Shown here in pieces: positions 7,837 through 17,641 of a stretch of DNA of 64,000 bases. How positions within the stretch are numbered: position 1 is the first letter of the stretch; each line of letters begins with the position of its first letter. The notes under the pieces were generated by a model. That model did no database searches and was not told where the DNA came from. It saw only the letters and a list, made by a program, of their open reading frames with translations. Origin of the DNA: CAWDYA01 sp963806495 (lineage in GTDB: Bacteria > Acidobacteriota > Polarisedimenticolia > JACPZX01 > DASXTC01); contig CAWDYA010000009.1 in assembly GCA_963806495.1 (NCBI GenBank), positions 1 through 64,000 of the forward strand. Reading direction: 5' to 3'. Position numbers and translations under genes: made by a program.

Positions 7837-10800
7837 CTCAGGACCCGTCGCAGGTGGGCCCCGGTGAGCGAGGCATCAAGCGAGGCGATCGTCTCGGGCG
7901 TCCCCTCGGCCACCACCCTGCCGCCTGCCTCTCCACCGCCGGGGCCGAGATCGACGATGTGGTCGGCATCCGCGATGACGCGCAGGTTGTGCTCGATCAG
8001 GATCACCGTGTTGCCCTGGTCCACCAGCCGGTGCAACGCCCGCATCAGGCGCTCCACGTCGGCGAGATGCAGGCCGGTGGTCGGCTCGTCGAGGATATAC
8101 AGCGTGCTCGCTCGTGAGGGTTTGCCCAGCTCGGCGGCCAGCTTGACGCGCTGCGCCTCGCCGCCGGAGAGCGTGGGAGAGGCCTGGCCGAGCGTGAGAT
8201 AGCCGAGGCCGAGATCGTCCATGATCCCGACGAAACGGGCGATCCCCGGGATGTTCTCGAAGAACGGCACCGCCTCAGCGACCGTCATGCCCAGCACCTC
8301 GGCCATCGAGCGTCCCTTGAATCGTATCTCCAGCGTCTCGGCGTTGTACCGGCGCCCCATGCACGCGCCACACTCGACCCAGACGTCGGGCAGGAAGCTC
8401 ATCTCGATTCTGACGCGCCCCTGACCGCCGCACGGCTCGCACCGTCCTCCCTTCACGTTGAACGAGAAGCGGCTCGCCGTGTAGCCGCGCGCGCGGGCCT
8501 CGGGGACCATGGCGAACACCCTGCGAATCTCGTCGAAGAAACCGACGTAGGAGGCCGGCACGGAGCGCGGCGTCTTGCCGATCGGACTCTGGTCCACCTC
8601 GACGACCCTGCCGATCGGGTCGGCTCCCTCGAGCGCCCTGTGGGCGCCCGCCGGGGCGGTGTCGTCGTACAGCAGACGCCGCATCGCCCGGAACAGGACA
8701 TCGCGGACCAGCGTGCTCTTGCCCGATCCGGACACGCCCGTGACACAGGTGAGCGCTCCGAGAGGGAACGAGACGTCGATCCGCTTGAGGTTGTGCTCGG
8801 ATGCCCCGACGACCCGGAGACGGCGATCCGGTGATCGTCTCACGGGCCTCGAGCGATGGAAGCCGTTCGCCGACGCCAGATAGCGTCCCGTGAGCGAGTC
8901 GGCCGCGGCGGCGATCGCGGCCGGCGCGCCCGCGGCCACCACGCGTCCTCCGTCGCGGCCGGCGCCCGGACCGAGATCGATCACCCAGTCCGCCCCGCGG
9001 ATCGTCTCCTCGTCGTGCTCGACCACGATGATGCTGTTGCCGCGATCGCGCAGCTCCCTGAGTGTCTGGAGCAGACGGTCGTTGTCGTCCGGGTGGAGGC
9101 CGATCGTCGGCTCGTCGAGGATATAGCAGACTCCTCTCAGGTTCGAGCCGAGCTGGGCCGCGAGCCGTATCCGCTGCGCCTCGCCGCCCGAGAGAGTGGT
9201 CACCGCCCTGCCGAGCGCCAGGTAACCGAGCCCCACGCGCTCGAGGAACTCAAGCCGGGGTGCGATCTCGCGCATGATGTCGGCGGCGATCTGCTGCTCC
9301 CGCCCGCGCAGCCTGATCCCGCGGACCCAGCCGAGCGCCGACGTCACCGACATCCCGCTCACCTCGTGTATCCCCTTTCCCTTGAATCCGACGGCGCGGC
9401 TCTCGGGCCTGAGGCGGGACCCCCCGCACGCGGGGCACTCCGGGGCGAGCGCGTCGTACGCGACACGCTCCTCCGCCACCTCGGCGAGATGCTCCTCATC
9501 GTCGAGCTCTCGCGTTCGGGTGACCCGGATCCCGTAACCGGAGCACTCCGAGCAGGCGCCGTGCCGGCTGTTGAAGGAGAAGTGCTGCGGGTCGGGCTCG
9601 GGGAACGAGATGCGGCAGCGCAGGCAGGTCCTCGCCAGCGAGTAGAACTTGTGGGCGCGCGCTCCCGCCCCGTGCGGCGCCACGGAGAAGGCGCCCTTGC
9701 CGACCTCGAGCGCCCTCTCCACGAGCGTCGTGAGATCCTTCTTGCGCCGGGCGCTGACGTCCGCGAGCCCGACAAGGACCTCGATGCTGTGCTCCTTGAA
9801 ACGATCGAGCTGCGTGACCTTGCCGAGGTCCTGGAACCGGCCGTCGATGCGCGCCATGCGGAACCCGCCCCGGCGGAGCCGCTCGAGCACGTCCCGGTGG
9901 AGCCCCTTGCGGTTCACCACCACAGGGGCGAACACTCTCGCCAGACGTCCTCCCGCCGTCCGCACGATGTCGTCGACCATCTCGGGAACGGTCCAGGCCG
10001 CGACCTGCAGCCCGCACTGGTGGCAGTGCTGGATCCCGATCCGCGCGTACAGCAGCCGGAGGTAGTGGTACACCTCGGTCACGGTGGACACGGTCGACTT
10101 TCTCCCGCCGCGCGACATCCGCTGCTCGATGCTCACCGTGGGGGGGATGCCCAGGACGACGTCCACGTCGGGGCGATGCAGCTGCCGGATGTACTGGCGC
10201 GCGTAGGCCGACAGCGTGTCGATGTACCGGCGCTGCCCTTCGGCGAAGAGGATATCGAAGGCGAGCGTCGACTTGCCCGACCCGGACAGGCCCGTGACCA
10301 CCACGAGCCAATCGCGCGGCACGGCCACGTCGATCCCCTTGAGGTTGTGCTCGCGCGCGCCCAGGACCTGTATCGCCCCGGCCGTCCCCGCAGACCCGTC
10401 GGGTCGCGCGACGCTCCCTTCCGTCGCCGGGGCGGCGGCCTCGGATCCCGAGGCTCCGTCGAGCCGCTCCGCGAGAAACGCCCCCGTGATGGAGCCGGTA
10501 TCACCACTGTGCCGCGCCAGGTCCTCCGGGGTACCGGCGGCGACGACGCGTCCGCCCGCCTCCCCGGCCTCGGGCCCCAGGTCGATCACCCAGTCGGCGC
10601 ACCGGATCACCTCCAGATTGTGCTCGATGACCACGACCGAATTTCCGGACTCAACGAGCCGGTCGAGTGCCTCGAGCAGGACGCGTACGTCGTCGAAGTG
10701 AAGACCGGTGGTCGGCTCGTCGAACAGGAAAAGGACGCCGCCGCCCCCGCCCGCCGAAAGGTGCCGGGCCAGCTTGAGGCGCTGCGATTCTCCTCCCGAA

Positions 10801-13262
10801 AGGGTGTTGACCGGCTGTCCGAGCCGCATGTAGCCGAGACCCACCTCGATCATAGGCTCGAGGCGGGCGACCACGGCCGGCTGATCGCCGAAGAAGGCAA
10901 GCGCCTCGGTGGCCGTCATCTCGAGCACGTCCGCGATGCTGCGGCCCCGGAACGTGATCTCGAGCACTTCCCTGCGGTATCGCCTTCCGCGGCACTGCGG
11001 ACAGGTGATGAAGACATCGGAGAGGAACTGCATCTCGATACGCTGGTGCCCTTCGCCCCGGCAGACTTCACAGCGACCCGCCACCGCGTTGAACGAGAAC
11101 GACCCGGGCCCCATCCCGCGCTCGCGCGCGGCGCGCAGGGAGCCGTACAGGGCGCGAATCGGATCGAATGCCTTGAGATAGGTCACCGGGTTGGCGCGGG
11201 GAGTCCGGCCGATGGGTGACTGGTCCACCATCACGCAGTCGTTGATACGGTCCAGGCCGTGGAGCTCGCGCACCACGGCACGTTCCTCGTCCCCCATGAC
11301 CGGCTCGTCGCCGCCCCCGGCCGGCCCGGCGCCCGGCGCCGGCAAGGACGCGATGGTGTCGTGCAGGATCTCCTGGACGAGCGTGCTCTTGCCCGATCCC
11401 GACACGCCGGTCACACAAACGAGCGCCTGGAGCGGGATGTCGAGGTCCAGATCCCGGATATTGTGGCAGGAAGCCCCGACGAGACGCAGACCCCGCGCGG
11501 TATCCACGACACGGCGTTCCGGCAGGGGGATCGAGAGGTCTCCCGAAAGGTATCGGCCCGTGAGGCTCTCCGGGCTCTCCATCGCGCCGGCGGTCGGCCC
11601 GGCATAGACGATGCGGCCGCCCGCCTCACCCGCACCGGGCCCCATGTCGATGAGCCGGTCGGCTGCCCGCATGACATCCGGCTCGTGCTCCACGACGACC
11701 ACCGTGTTGCCAAGGTCCTTCAGCTCGCGAAGGATTCGAATGAGCCTGCGGTTGTCCCGCGGATGCAGGCCGATCGACGGCTCGTCGAGCACGTACAGCG
11801 TGTTGACGAGCGATGAGCCGAGCGCCGTGGTGAGGTTCACCCGCTGCACTTCGCCGCCGGAGAGTGTGCGCGACTGCCTGTCGAGCGCAAGGTACTCGAG
11901 GCCCACCTCGACGAGGTATCTCAGCCGGGATCGAATCTCACGCAGGAGCATCTCGGTGGCCGCCTTCTCGAACGGCGCAAGCGGCAGGTCATCGAACAGC
12001 CGTGCCGCGCGTGCCACGGGGAGCGCATAGATCTGCGCGATGTCCAGCCCACCGATCCGGTACAGGAGCGCCTCCGGCTTGAGCCTCGCGCCGCCGCAGT
12101 CGCCGCAGACCGTGTACCCCCGGTAACGCGAGAGGAGCACACGGATGTGCATCCGGTAGGTTCGGGTCTCGAGCCATTTGAAAAACCCCCGCACGCCGTA
12201 CCAGTCACCGGACCCCTCGATGATGGCGCCTCGCTGACGCTCCGTCAGCGAGGCGAACGGCACGTCCATCGGGATCCGCTTCGAGCGGCAGAACCGCGCG
12301 AGGTCACGGGCCTCCTCGCGGTACGCCTCGGTGGTCCACGGCTTGATCGCGCCGCCGGCGAGGGTGCGGCGGGGATCGGGGATCACCTTGCGCATGTCGA
12401 TCCGGATCACCCGGCCGAAACCCTGGCAGGTGGCGCAGGCGCCGATCGGGTTGTTGAACGAGAAGAGCGCCGGCGTCGGCTCGGCGTACTTCAGATCGCA
12501 TGCGGCGCAATGGCGTCCGGTGCTGAACGGCATCGTGACGCCGGTGTCCGGGAAGCGCACGGCCGCCGCCCCGGAGCCGTACGCCAGCGCCTGTTCGAGC
12601 GAGTCGATCAGACGCTGCCGCTCCTCCGGCCTCCAGACGAGGCGGTCGATCACCACCTCGACCGGACCGGCGGGTCGTTTCGTGCCGTCGAGATCCTCGA
12701 TCGGCGTCACCCGGCCATCCACGAGAGCGCGCAGCAGCCCCACGCGTGCCAGCTCCCTGCCGACCCGGCCCCACGTCCAGCCCTTGGGAGGCGTGTGACG
12801 GAACGTGATCGCCAGCCTGGCTCCGGCCTCGAACCCGGACAGGGCGCTTGCGATCGTCTCCGGTGTGTCCTGCACCACCTCGTGTCCGCAGCCGCGGCAG
12901 TGGAGCCGTCCGGCCCGGGTGAACAGCAGCTTCATGTAGTCGTTGATCTCGGTCATCGTGCCGACGGTGGAGCGGCTCGACCGGATCGGGTCGGTCTGCT
13001 CGATGGCGACCGCCGGCGGGATCCCCTCGATCCGCTCCACGGCGGGGCGATCCATCCTTTCGAGGAACTGCCGGGCGTACGCCGAGAACGACTCGATGTA
13101 CCGCCGCTGCCCTTCGGCATACAGGGTGTCGAAGGCAAGGGAGGACTTGCCCGAGCCCGAGGGGCCGGTGATCACCACGAGCGCGCCCACGGGAAGCTCC
13201 AGATCGAGCCCCTTGAGGTTGTTCTGGCGGGCACCGACAATCCTGATCACGGGTGGCGGCAT
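7806..13262 (-). CDS. uvrA: UvrA, tandem double-length excinuclease subunit A
   Basis: Damage-recognition ATPase of nucleotide excision repair, acting with UvrB on DNA. Usual UvrA is about 940 aa; this one is 1818 aa and holds two complete UvrA units in one chain. Four Walker A motifs (GPSGSGKSS, GVSGSGKST, GLSGSGKST, GVSGSGKST near residues 40, 625, 990 and 1510) each pair with an LSGGE signature. Four zinc-finger regions are seen: CAACDLKY/CATCQGFG, CEVCRGEG/CPQCRGRRY, CLRCRISF/CSECSGYG and CEPCGGQG/CGACMGRRY. All key residues look intact in both halves, so this should behave as a covalent dimer. The ATG at 13262 has GGAGG 11 nt upstream; the upstream TTG at 13271 is too close to that site. 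A TATACT box lies farther upstream, near 13303-13308. Confidence 0.95.
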   Translation of the reverse strand: MPPPVIRIVGARQNNLKGLDLELPVGALVVITGPSGSGKSSLAFDTLYAEGQRRYIESFSAYARQFLERMDRPAVERIEGIPPAVAIEQTDPIRSSRSTVGTMTEINDYMKLLFTRAGRLHCRGCGHEVVQDTPETIASALSGFEAGARLAITFRHTPPKGWTWGRVGRELARVGLLRALVDGRVTPIEDLDGTKRPAGPVEVVIDRLVWRPEERQRLIDSLEQALAYGSGAAAVRFPDTGVTMPFSTGRHCAACDLKYAEPTPALFSFNNPIGACATCQGFGRVIRIDMRKVIPDPRRTLAGGAIKPWTTEAYREEARDLARFCRSKRIPMDVPFASLTERQRGAIIEGSGDWYGVRGFFKWLETRTYRMHIRVLLSRYRGYTVCGDCGGARLKPEALLYRIGGLDIAQIYALPVARAARLFDDLPLAPFEKAATEMLLREIRSRLRYLVEVGLEYLALDRQSRTLSGGEVQRVNLTTALGSSLVNTLYVLDEPSIGLHPRDNRRLIRILRELKDLGNTVVVVEHEPDVMRAADRLIDMGPGAGEAGGRIVYAGPTAGAMESPESLTGRYLSGDLSIPLPERRVVDTARGLRLVGASCHNIRDLDLDIPLQALVCVTGVSGSGKSTLVQEILHDTIASLPAPGAGPAGGGDEPVMGDEERAVVRELHGLDRINDCVMVDQSPIGRTPRANPVTYLKAFDPIRALYGSLRAARERGMGPGSFSFNAVAGRCEVCRGEGHQRIEMQFLSDVFITCPQCRGRRYRREVLEITFRGRSIADVLEMTATEALAFFGDQPAVVARLEPMIEVGLGYMRLGQPVNTLSGGESQRLKLARHLSAGGGGGVLFLFDEPTTGLHFDDVRVLLEALDRLVESGNSVVVIEHNLEVIRCADWVIDLGPEAGEAGGRVVAAGTPEDLARHSGDTGSITGAFLAERLDGASGSEAAAPATEGSVARPDGSAGTAGAIQVLGAREHNLKGIDVAVPRDWLVVVTGLSGSGKSTLAFDILFAEGQRRYIDTLSAYARQYIRQLHRPDVDVVLGIPPTVSIEQRMSRGGRKSTVSTVTEVYHYLRLLYARIGIQHCHQCGLQVAAWTVPEMVDDIVRTAGGRLARVFAPVVVNRKGLHRDVLERLRRGGFRMARIDGRFQDLGKVTQLDRFKEHSIEVLVGLADVSARRKKDLTTLVERALEVGKGAFSVAPHGAGARAHKFYSLARTCLRCRISFPEPDPQHFSFNSRHGACSECSGYGIRVTRTRELDDEEHLAEVAEERVAYDALAPECPACGGSRLRPESRAVGFKGKGIHEVSGMSVTSALGWVRGIRLRGREQQIAADIMREIAPRLEFLERVGLGYLALGRAVTTLSGGEAQRIRLAAQLGSNLRGVCYILDEPTIGLHPDDNDRLLQTLRELRDRGNSIIVVEHDEETIRGADWVIDLGPGAGRDGGRVVAAGAPAAIAAAADSLTGRYLASANGFHRSRPVRRSPDRRLRVVGASEHNLKRIDVSFPLGALTCVTGVSGSGKSTLVRDVLFRAMRRLLYDDTAPAGAHRALEGADPIGRVVEVDQSPIGKTPRSVPASYVGFFDEIRRVFAMVPEARARGYTASRFSFNVKGGRCEPCGGQGRVRIEMSFLPDVWVECGACMGRRYNAETLEIRFKGRSMAEVLGMTVAEAVPFFENIPGIARFVGIMDDLGLGYLTLGQASPTLSGGEAQRVKLAAELGKPSRASTLYILDEPTTGLHLADVERLMRALHRLVDQGNTVILIEHNLRVIADADHIVDLGPGGGEAGGRVVAEGTPETIASLDASLTGAHLRRVLSQPDDRIAAS

Positions 13263-13470
13263 GCGGACCAATCCTCCGGCGATGGCAGGGAAAACCGTCA
13301 GTATAGCCTGCCATGGACGCCATGAGACCCTTTACCACCCGATACTTCTTTGATATGTTTCGCCACAATCGGGGGTGACGCACCCTTCCCGGACTGCCGC
13401 CCCCCCGAGCGCCTCGCGGACCCGTCGATCGGCCGGCGTTTCGCCGTTTTCCGGCACAAGGGACCGAATC

Positions 13471-15111
13471 ATGAACGCGATGCTGTCGAAGATCTGCGCC
13501 CTCCTGGAGAGCGGCCGCGCCGACCAGCAGGAGGCCGCCGCGGTGGTTCTGGCGGAGATCGCCCCGAAGGACCCCAAGGTGGTGCGTTCGCTCGGGTCCG
13601 CGGCGACGACGGGCCCTCGTCCGGTCCGTCTGCGGGCCCTCGACGCCCTCGCGCGGATCGGGTCCCCCGCGGCGGTGCCCCACCTCCTTCCCCTGCTGGA
13701 GGCCTCCGACGACGAGATCCGCGACCGTGCGACCCGCGCCCTGATCCAGATCGGGCCCTCCTCGATCAAGCCGATCGCCCGCCACATCGCCGAAGCGCCC
13801 CCCGCGGCACGCCGCTGTCTCATCGCCGTTCTGGCGCGGGTGAAGACCTCGGAGTCGACGAGAGCGTTGCTGTCCCTGGTCGAATCGGGCCACCCGGACG
13901 CCTCCCGTGAGGCCGCGCAGGCCCTCTCCTCCCTGTCGCGGGAGATGAACCGGACCGAGCGCACCCGCCTGCGTGGCCTGGTCGAGCGGATACTGAAGGC
14001 CCCGCCCGACAAGGCCCCCGAGGGGGCCCTTTCCGCGGCGCTCACCGTGATGGGAGCGACCGCACCGGCGAGCAGCGCCGCCACGCTGCTGCGTCTGGTC
14101 GGCCCGCGCTACACGGAGGAGATCCGCCGGGACGCGCTGCTGGCCGTCGCCGCCGTCCTGAACGGCGGCCCGATGCCGGCCCGCGTGCTCGACGGCGTGA
14201 TGCCGCTCATCGCCGACGGGCCGTCACCCGCGCTGCGTTCCGCGGCGCTCGAGGTGCTGTCAGCCGTGCAGCTTCCCGCCTCGGCCTCGGGCTCGCTGCT
14301 CGGGCTGCTCGAGCACGCCGACCCGGCGGTACGCCGCTTCGCCGCGCGGAGGCTCGGCGACAAGGAGTTCGCCGGCGTCAAGGTCTGCCGGCGGCTCCTC
14401 CCGGTGCTCGGGAGCGGCGACCCGGCGCTGCGCGAAGCGGCCGCCGAGTCCCTGGGGCGGCAGTCCGCGGCCGCGAGCCTGCTGCTCGAGGAGCTTCTGA
14501 AGTGTGACGAGATCCACCGCTGCTGGACGATCGCCCACACCATGCGGCCCCATCTTTCGAAGCTCCGGCGGACCGCCGTGCGGAAGGTCTTCGACGCCGC
14601 GCTCGGGGCGCTCACCACCAATCGAAGGATCTGGGAACCGATGCTGTACGTGGTACGCCATCACGATCCGAAGACCATGTACGAGTGGCTCATGGAGGCC
14701 TCCGCCCGCTTCAAGAAGGCCCGCAAGTACGCGGAATCGGAGGCCTGTCTCAGGCCGCTGTCACGGGGCGATCACTTCGACAGCGAGGCCCGGTACGCGC
14801 TGGCCCTCGCCGGCATCAAGGCCGCCCGCTCGCGCGGATCCGCGTCATCGCCCGCTGCGTCACAGGCGATCGATCTATTCCGCCAGCTCATCCGGGATCC
14901 CTCCTTTCCGCTGGTGGAGCGGCTCAAGAAGGAGCGGTCTCTGCTGGAAGTCGAGGATCTGTATCACCTCGGGTTCCAGCTCGCCGAAGGGACCCTCGAG
15001 GAGAAGGAGGCCGGCGCAGAGCTGCTCAGACTGGTCGCGGTACGGGCCGGTTCCGGCAGGATCGGCCGATCGGCCCGCAACAAGCTCCGTTCGGAAGGCC
15101 TCGGACTCTAG
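13471..15111 (+). CDS. HEAT-repeat protein with TPR-like C-terminus
   Basis: 546-aa, apparently cytoplasmic alpha-solenoid. Repeated blocks such as RALDALARIGSPAAVPHLLPLLEASDDEI, RDRATRALIQIG and RRFAARRLGDKEF are HEAT/PBS-lyase-like repeats covering about residues 20-390. The last 150 residues (ARFKKARKYAESEACLRPLSR, ARYALALAGIKAAR) look like TPR helices. Such proteins are protein-binding scaffolds; no catalytic motif is visible. I chose the ATG at 13471, which has AAGGGA upstream. An earlier in-frame GTG at 13375 would add a Pro/Ser/Arg-rich stretch with no domain character. No functional link to uvrA is evident. Confidence 0.75.
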   Translation: MNAMLSKICALLESGRADQQEAAAVVLAEIAPKDPKVVRSLGSAATTGPRPVRLRALDALARIGSPAAVPHLLPLLEASDDEIRDRATRALIQIGPSSIKPIARHIAEAPPAARRCLIAVLARVKTSESTRALLSLVESGHPDASREAAQALSSLSREMNRTERTRLRGLVERILKAPPDKAPEGALSAALTVMGATAPASSAATLLRLVGPRYTEEIRRDALLAVAAVLNGGPMPARVLDGVMPLIADGPSPALRSAALEVLSAVQLPASASGSLLGLLEHADPAVRRFAARRLGDKEFAGVKVCRRLLPVLGSGDPALREAAAESLGRQSAAASLLLEELLKCDEIHRCWTIAHTMRPHLSKLRRTAVRKVFDAALGALTTNRRIWEPMLYVVRHHDPKTMYEWLMEASARFKKARKYAESEACLRPLSRGDHFDSEARYALALAGIKAARSRGSASSPAASQAIDLFRQLIRDPSFPLVERLKKERSLLEVEDLYHLGFQLAEGTLEEKEAGAELLRLVAVRAGSGRIGRSARNKLRSEGLGL

Positions 15112-15237
15112 CCGGGTGGCGACGAATAGCCGGAAAGCGCCGAGAGCGCCGCCGAAGGTCCGCCTGCCGTTTGCGCCCGGGGCTCTCACGGACAATCTTC
15201 CCCCTCCGAGCCTAACGCCCCGCAAGGAGGTTCACCG

Positions 15238-15685
15238 ATGCGAATCCGTCCCCTGCCGGCCCTGGCGGCCGGCCTCATGGCCCTGCTCTGCCTCTCCCCG
15301 GTGGCCGCCGCCGGCGGGCTGAAATCCTTCAAGGGCCCCCTCGTCAAGGACCAGGACACGAGTGTCTCGGTCGAGAACGCCGGCCTGAAGATCGTCAGCT
15401 ACCGGTTCAGCCGCCAGCCCCGCGGCGCGGAGAGGAATCTTCAAGATCGGATCCGGCCCGAACATCTCGTTCGTCGTCAGAAACGAGGGAACGCTGCCAC
15501 GCGGCTTCGCGATGGCCGTCGCCCTGTTCGACAGGTCGGGGCTGCTCGTCGGCGCCGGCGCCGAGGACATCTCGGGCAAGCTCGACCCCGGCGAGGAGAA
15601 GGAGATCAAGGTAGTCTTCAAGGGAGTCAACCAGAACGTCGCGTCGGCCGCCTCGATGCAGGTGAGTCTCGAGATACAACTCTAG
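15238..15685 (+). CDS. small secreted protein, frameshifted near 15426
   Basis: Exported protein of about 148 codons with unknown function. The ATG at 15238 follows AAGGAGGTTCACCG, an excellent ribosome site. Residues 1-25 form a signal peptide ending in AAAGG. One extra A in GAGGAATC near 15426 breaks the frame. The continuing frame reads FKIGSGPNISFVVRNEGTLP, then AVALFDRSGLLVGAGAEDIS and KLDPGEEKEIKVVFKGVNQN, ending at TAG 15685. The pattern (a variable charged strand, DPGEEKEIKVVF) is that of a small immunoglobulin-like beta-sandwich such as those comparing secreted accessory or pilus-associated domains, but no family is assigned. The stop overlaps the convergent gene's stop by 4 nt. Confidence 0.65.
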
Positions 15686-16482
15686 CGCGACGACGCTTCG
15701 GGGACGCGTTGGAGAACGAGCGACCCGATGAAGCGCACCGCCTCGGATTTCACGTAGCCACGTGGTGCGGCCTCGCCGCCCTCACCCGAGACAATCGCCT
15801 CGACCTCGAACCACACCGAGCCGTCGAGCGGCGACTTGACACGCTGGATGAACCGGACCGGAGAGCCCGGATCGAGAGACACCGCGCCCAGCGGAATCGA
15901 GTAGGAGGCCTCCCCGCCCGCCCGGTCGCCCCCGATGCTGTAGGCATCGCGCACACTCGAGCTGGAGATGTCGGAGAGGTCGTGCAGCCGCACCGGGCCA
16001 CCACGCCTCGAGACCACCTCGAACGTTCCGGCCTTGCCGCTGTCGATGGGCGGGCAGGGGATCTCGGTCAGCGGCGTCTGGAACCGCATCACGATCGAGT
16101 CCCCGAGCGGCAGGAACTCGCTGATCGACAGCGTGTCCAAACCGCAGGAGGCGAGGACCCTCGTGAGCTGCCCGCTGTACCCGATCCCTTCCTTCTTGCG
16201 CTCCACCCGAAGCAGCTCCTCGCCCGATTCGGGATCGACGCCGATCAGCTCGCGGCTGTCCCCCGGGAGCTGCTCTTTCAGGTCGAGGCGCCGTGGCGGT
16301 GCATCGGGGATCGCGATCCGCCATGCGCCCACGATCGGCCGCTGCATGCTGTTGAACACCTTGAAGTCGAGCGGGGGACGGTCCGACCCGCCCTTCGAAC
16401 CCGCGTCGTTCGGATCCGGGGGAGCCTCCTGACCGGCCGGGGCCAGGACCAGAAATAGGGCGAGCAGGCAAAGGGAGCGCAT
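15682..16482 (-). CDS. hypothetical secreted protein
   Basis: 266-aa protein with an N-terminal signal peptide (MRSLCLLALFLVLAPAGQE) and a Pro/Asp/Gly-rich segment after cleavage. The rest is beta-rich: FNSMQRPIVGAWRIAIPDAP, LDTLSISEFLPLGDSIVMRF, TFEVVSRRGGPVRLHDLSD. It has only two Cys after the leader. I recognise no family or catalytic motif; a periplasmic or surface beta-structured protein is the safest description. The frame stays open far upstream, but coding begins at the ATG at 16482, where a TATAGT -10 box lies 7 nt upstream, and upstream sequence belongs to the divergent ychF gene. Confidence 0.6.
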   Translation of the reverse strand: MRSLCLLALFLVLAPAGQEAPPDPNDAGSKGGSDRPPLDFKVFNSMQRPIVGAWRIAIPDAPPRRLDLKEQLPGDSRELIGVDPESGEELLRVERKKEGIGYSGQLTRVLASCGLDTLSISEFLPLGDSIVMRFQTPLTEIPCPPIDSGKAGTFEVVSRRGGPVRLHDLSDISSSSVRDAYSIGGDRAGGEASYSIPLGAVSLDPGSPVRFIQRVKSPLDGSVWFEVEAIVSGEGGEAAPRGYVKSEAVRFIGSLVLQRVPEASSR

Positions 16483-16489
16483 CGACGCC

Positions 16490-16495
16490 ACTATA
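16490..16495 (-). promoter_or_regulatory. -10 box, leaderless-type start of the secreted protein gene
   Basis: TATAGT on the minus strand ends 7 nt before the ATG at 16482, with no ribosome site in between. It lies in the 57-bp divergent gap shared with ychF, whose own TACGAT box (16525-16530) ends 9 nt before its ATG. Confidence 0.45.
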
Positions 16496-16539
16496 GCATC
16501 ACCTCCGGGCCGGGCACCGTGTGCTACGATGCCCGACTC

Positions 16540-17625
16540 ATGAAGATAGGACTGTTCGGCTTCCCACAGGTCGGCAAGACCACCCTGTTCAATCTCCTCA
16601 CCGGCGCGCACGTCGAGACGTCCCGCTTCGCTGCGGGCCGCTCCGATCCCAACCTGGGGATCGCCCGTGTGCCCGACGCCCGGCTGTCCCGGCTTTCCGG
16701 CATGTTCTCGCCGAAGAAGACCACCCCCGCGAGCTTCGACTACGTGGACATCGTCGGCCTGCAGAAGGGCGACGCCCGCGGCTCGCTCTCCCTGGCGGCT
16801 CTCAAGCCGATGGACGCGCTGGCGCACGTCACACGCGCCTTCGCCGACGACGCGGTGCCGCACACCGAGGGGTCGCTCGACCCTGCCCGCGACTTCGAGA
16901 CGATGGAGATGGAGCTCATCCTGGCTGATCTCGACGCGGCGCAACGGCGGGTCGAGCGGCTGAAGAGCAGCATCCCCAAGACGAACCGTCCTGAAGAGAA
17001 GAAGGAGCTCGCGGTCCTGGAGAAGCTGATCGTCACCCTCGAGGCGGGCACGCCCCTGCGCGGCCTGGAGATGTCGGCGGAGGAGGAAAAGCTGCTGCGC
17101 GGCTTCGCCTTCTACTCGGCCAAGCCGCTGCTCGTGGTCGTGAACCTGGGCGAGGATCGGACGGCAGACGTGGAGGACGCCGCCGCGCGCTCGGGACTGC
17201 GGGAGGCCGCGACGCGCCCCGGTATCAAGGTCGTGGGTGTCTCTGCGAAGATCGAGGAGGAGATGGCCGGGCTCGCCCCCGACGAGGCGGCCGCCTTCCG
17301 CGAGGATCTCGGCATTCCGGAGCCGGCCCTCGATCGGATCATCCGCTCCTCGTTCGATCTGCTCGGCCTGATCTCCTTCTACACCGTGGGCGACGACGAG
17401 TGCCGGGCCTGGCCGATCCGCCGCGGCACGCCCGCGGCACGCGCGGCGGGCACCATCCACTCCGATCTCGAGAAGGGGTTCATCCGCGCCGAGGTGGTCA
17501 CCTACGACGAACTCGTGGCCTGCGGGTCGCTGCACGCGGCGAAGGAGAAAGGGGTGCTCCGGCTCGAAGGAAAGGAGTACGTCGTCGCCGACGGCGACAT
17601 CATGCACATCCGCTCCGGCCTCTGA
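16540..17625 (+). CDS. ychF: YchF family GTPase/ATPase
   Basis: Obg-related P-loop NTPase of the YchF/OLA1 group, which binds ribosomes and prefers ATP; linked in other bacteria to stress and redox responses. The ATG at 16540 gives MKIGLFGFPQVGKTTLFNLL, with Walker A at residues 7-14. DYVDIVGL is the G3-like motif, followed by a coiled-coil segment (LDAAQRRVERLKSSIPKT, near 125-165). The C-terminal TGS-like domain contains ISFYTVGDDECRAWPIRRGT and HSDLEKGFIRAEVV, ending YVVADGDIMHIRSG, highly conserved in YchF. Length 361 aa is standard. Upstream the TACGAT box suggests a leaderless or very short-leader transcript. Confidence 0.92.
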   Translation: MKIGLFGFPQVGKTTLFNLLTGAHVETSRFAAGRSDPNLGIARVPDARLSRLSGMFSPKKTTPASFDYVDIVGLQKGDARGSLSLAALKPMDALAHVTRAFADDAVPHTEGSLDPARDFETMEMELILADLDAAQRRVERLKSSIPKTNRPEEKKELAVLEKLIVTLEAGTPLRGLEMSAEEEKLLRGFAFYSAKPLLVVVNLGEDRTADVEDAAARSGLREAATRPGIKVVGVSAKIEEEMAGLAPDEAAAFREDLGIPEPALDRIIRSSFDLLGLISFYTVGDDECRAWPIRRGTPAARAAGTIHSDLEKGFIRAEVVTYDELVACGSLHAAKEKGVLRLEGKEYVVADGDIMHIRSGL

Positions 17626-17641
17626 CGCGGGGCCACCGGCG

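Noticed and set aside
8856..11219. 787-codon open frame on the plus strand inside uvrA
   Set aside because: It lies wholly opposite the four-domain UvrA coding frame; no domain character and no ribosome site.
12304..13893. 529-codon minus-strand frame spanning the uvrA start and the HEAT-repeat gene
   Set aside because: It runs in a different frame from uvrA and antisense to the HEAT gene; only composition keeps it open.
16540..17607. Extension of the minus-strand secreted protein over ychF to 17607
   Set aside because: The sequence before the ATG at 16482 is the complement of ychF. The signal peptide and -10 box fix the start at 16482.
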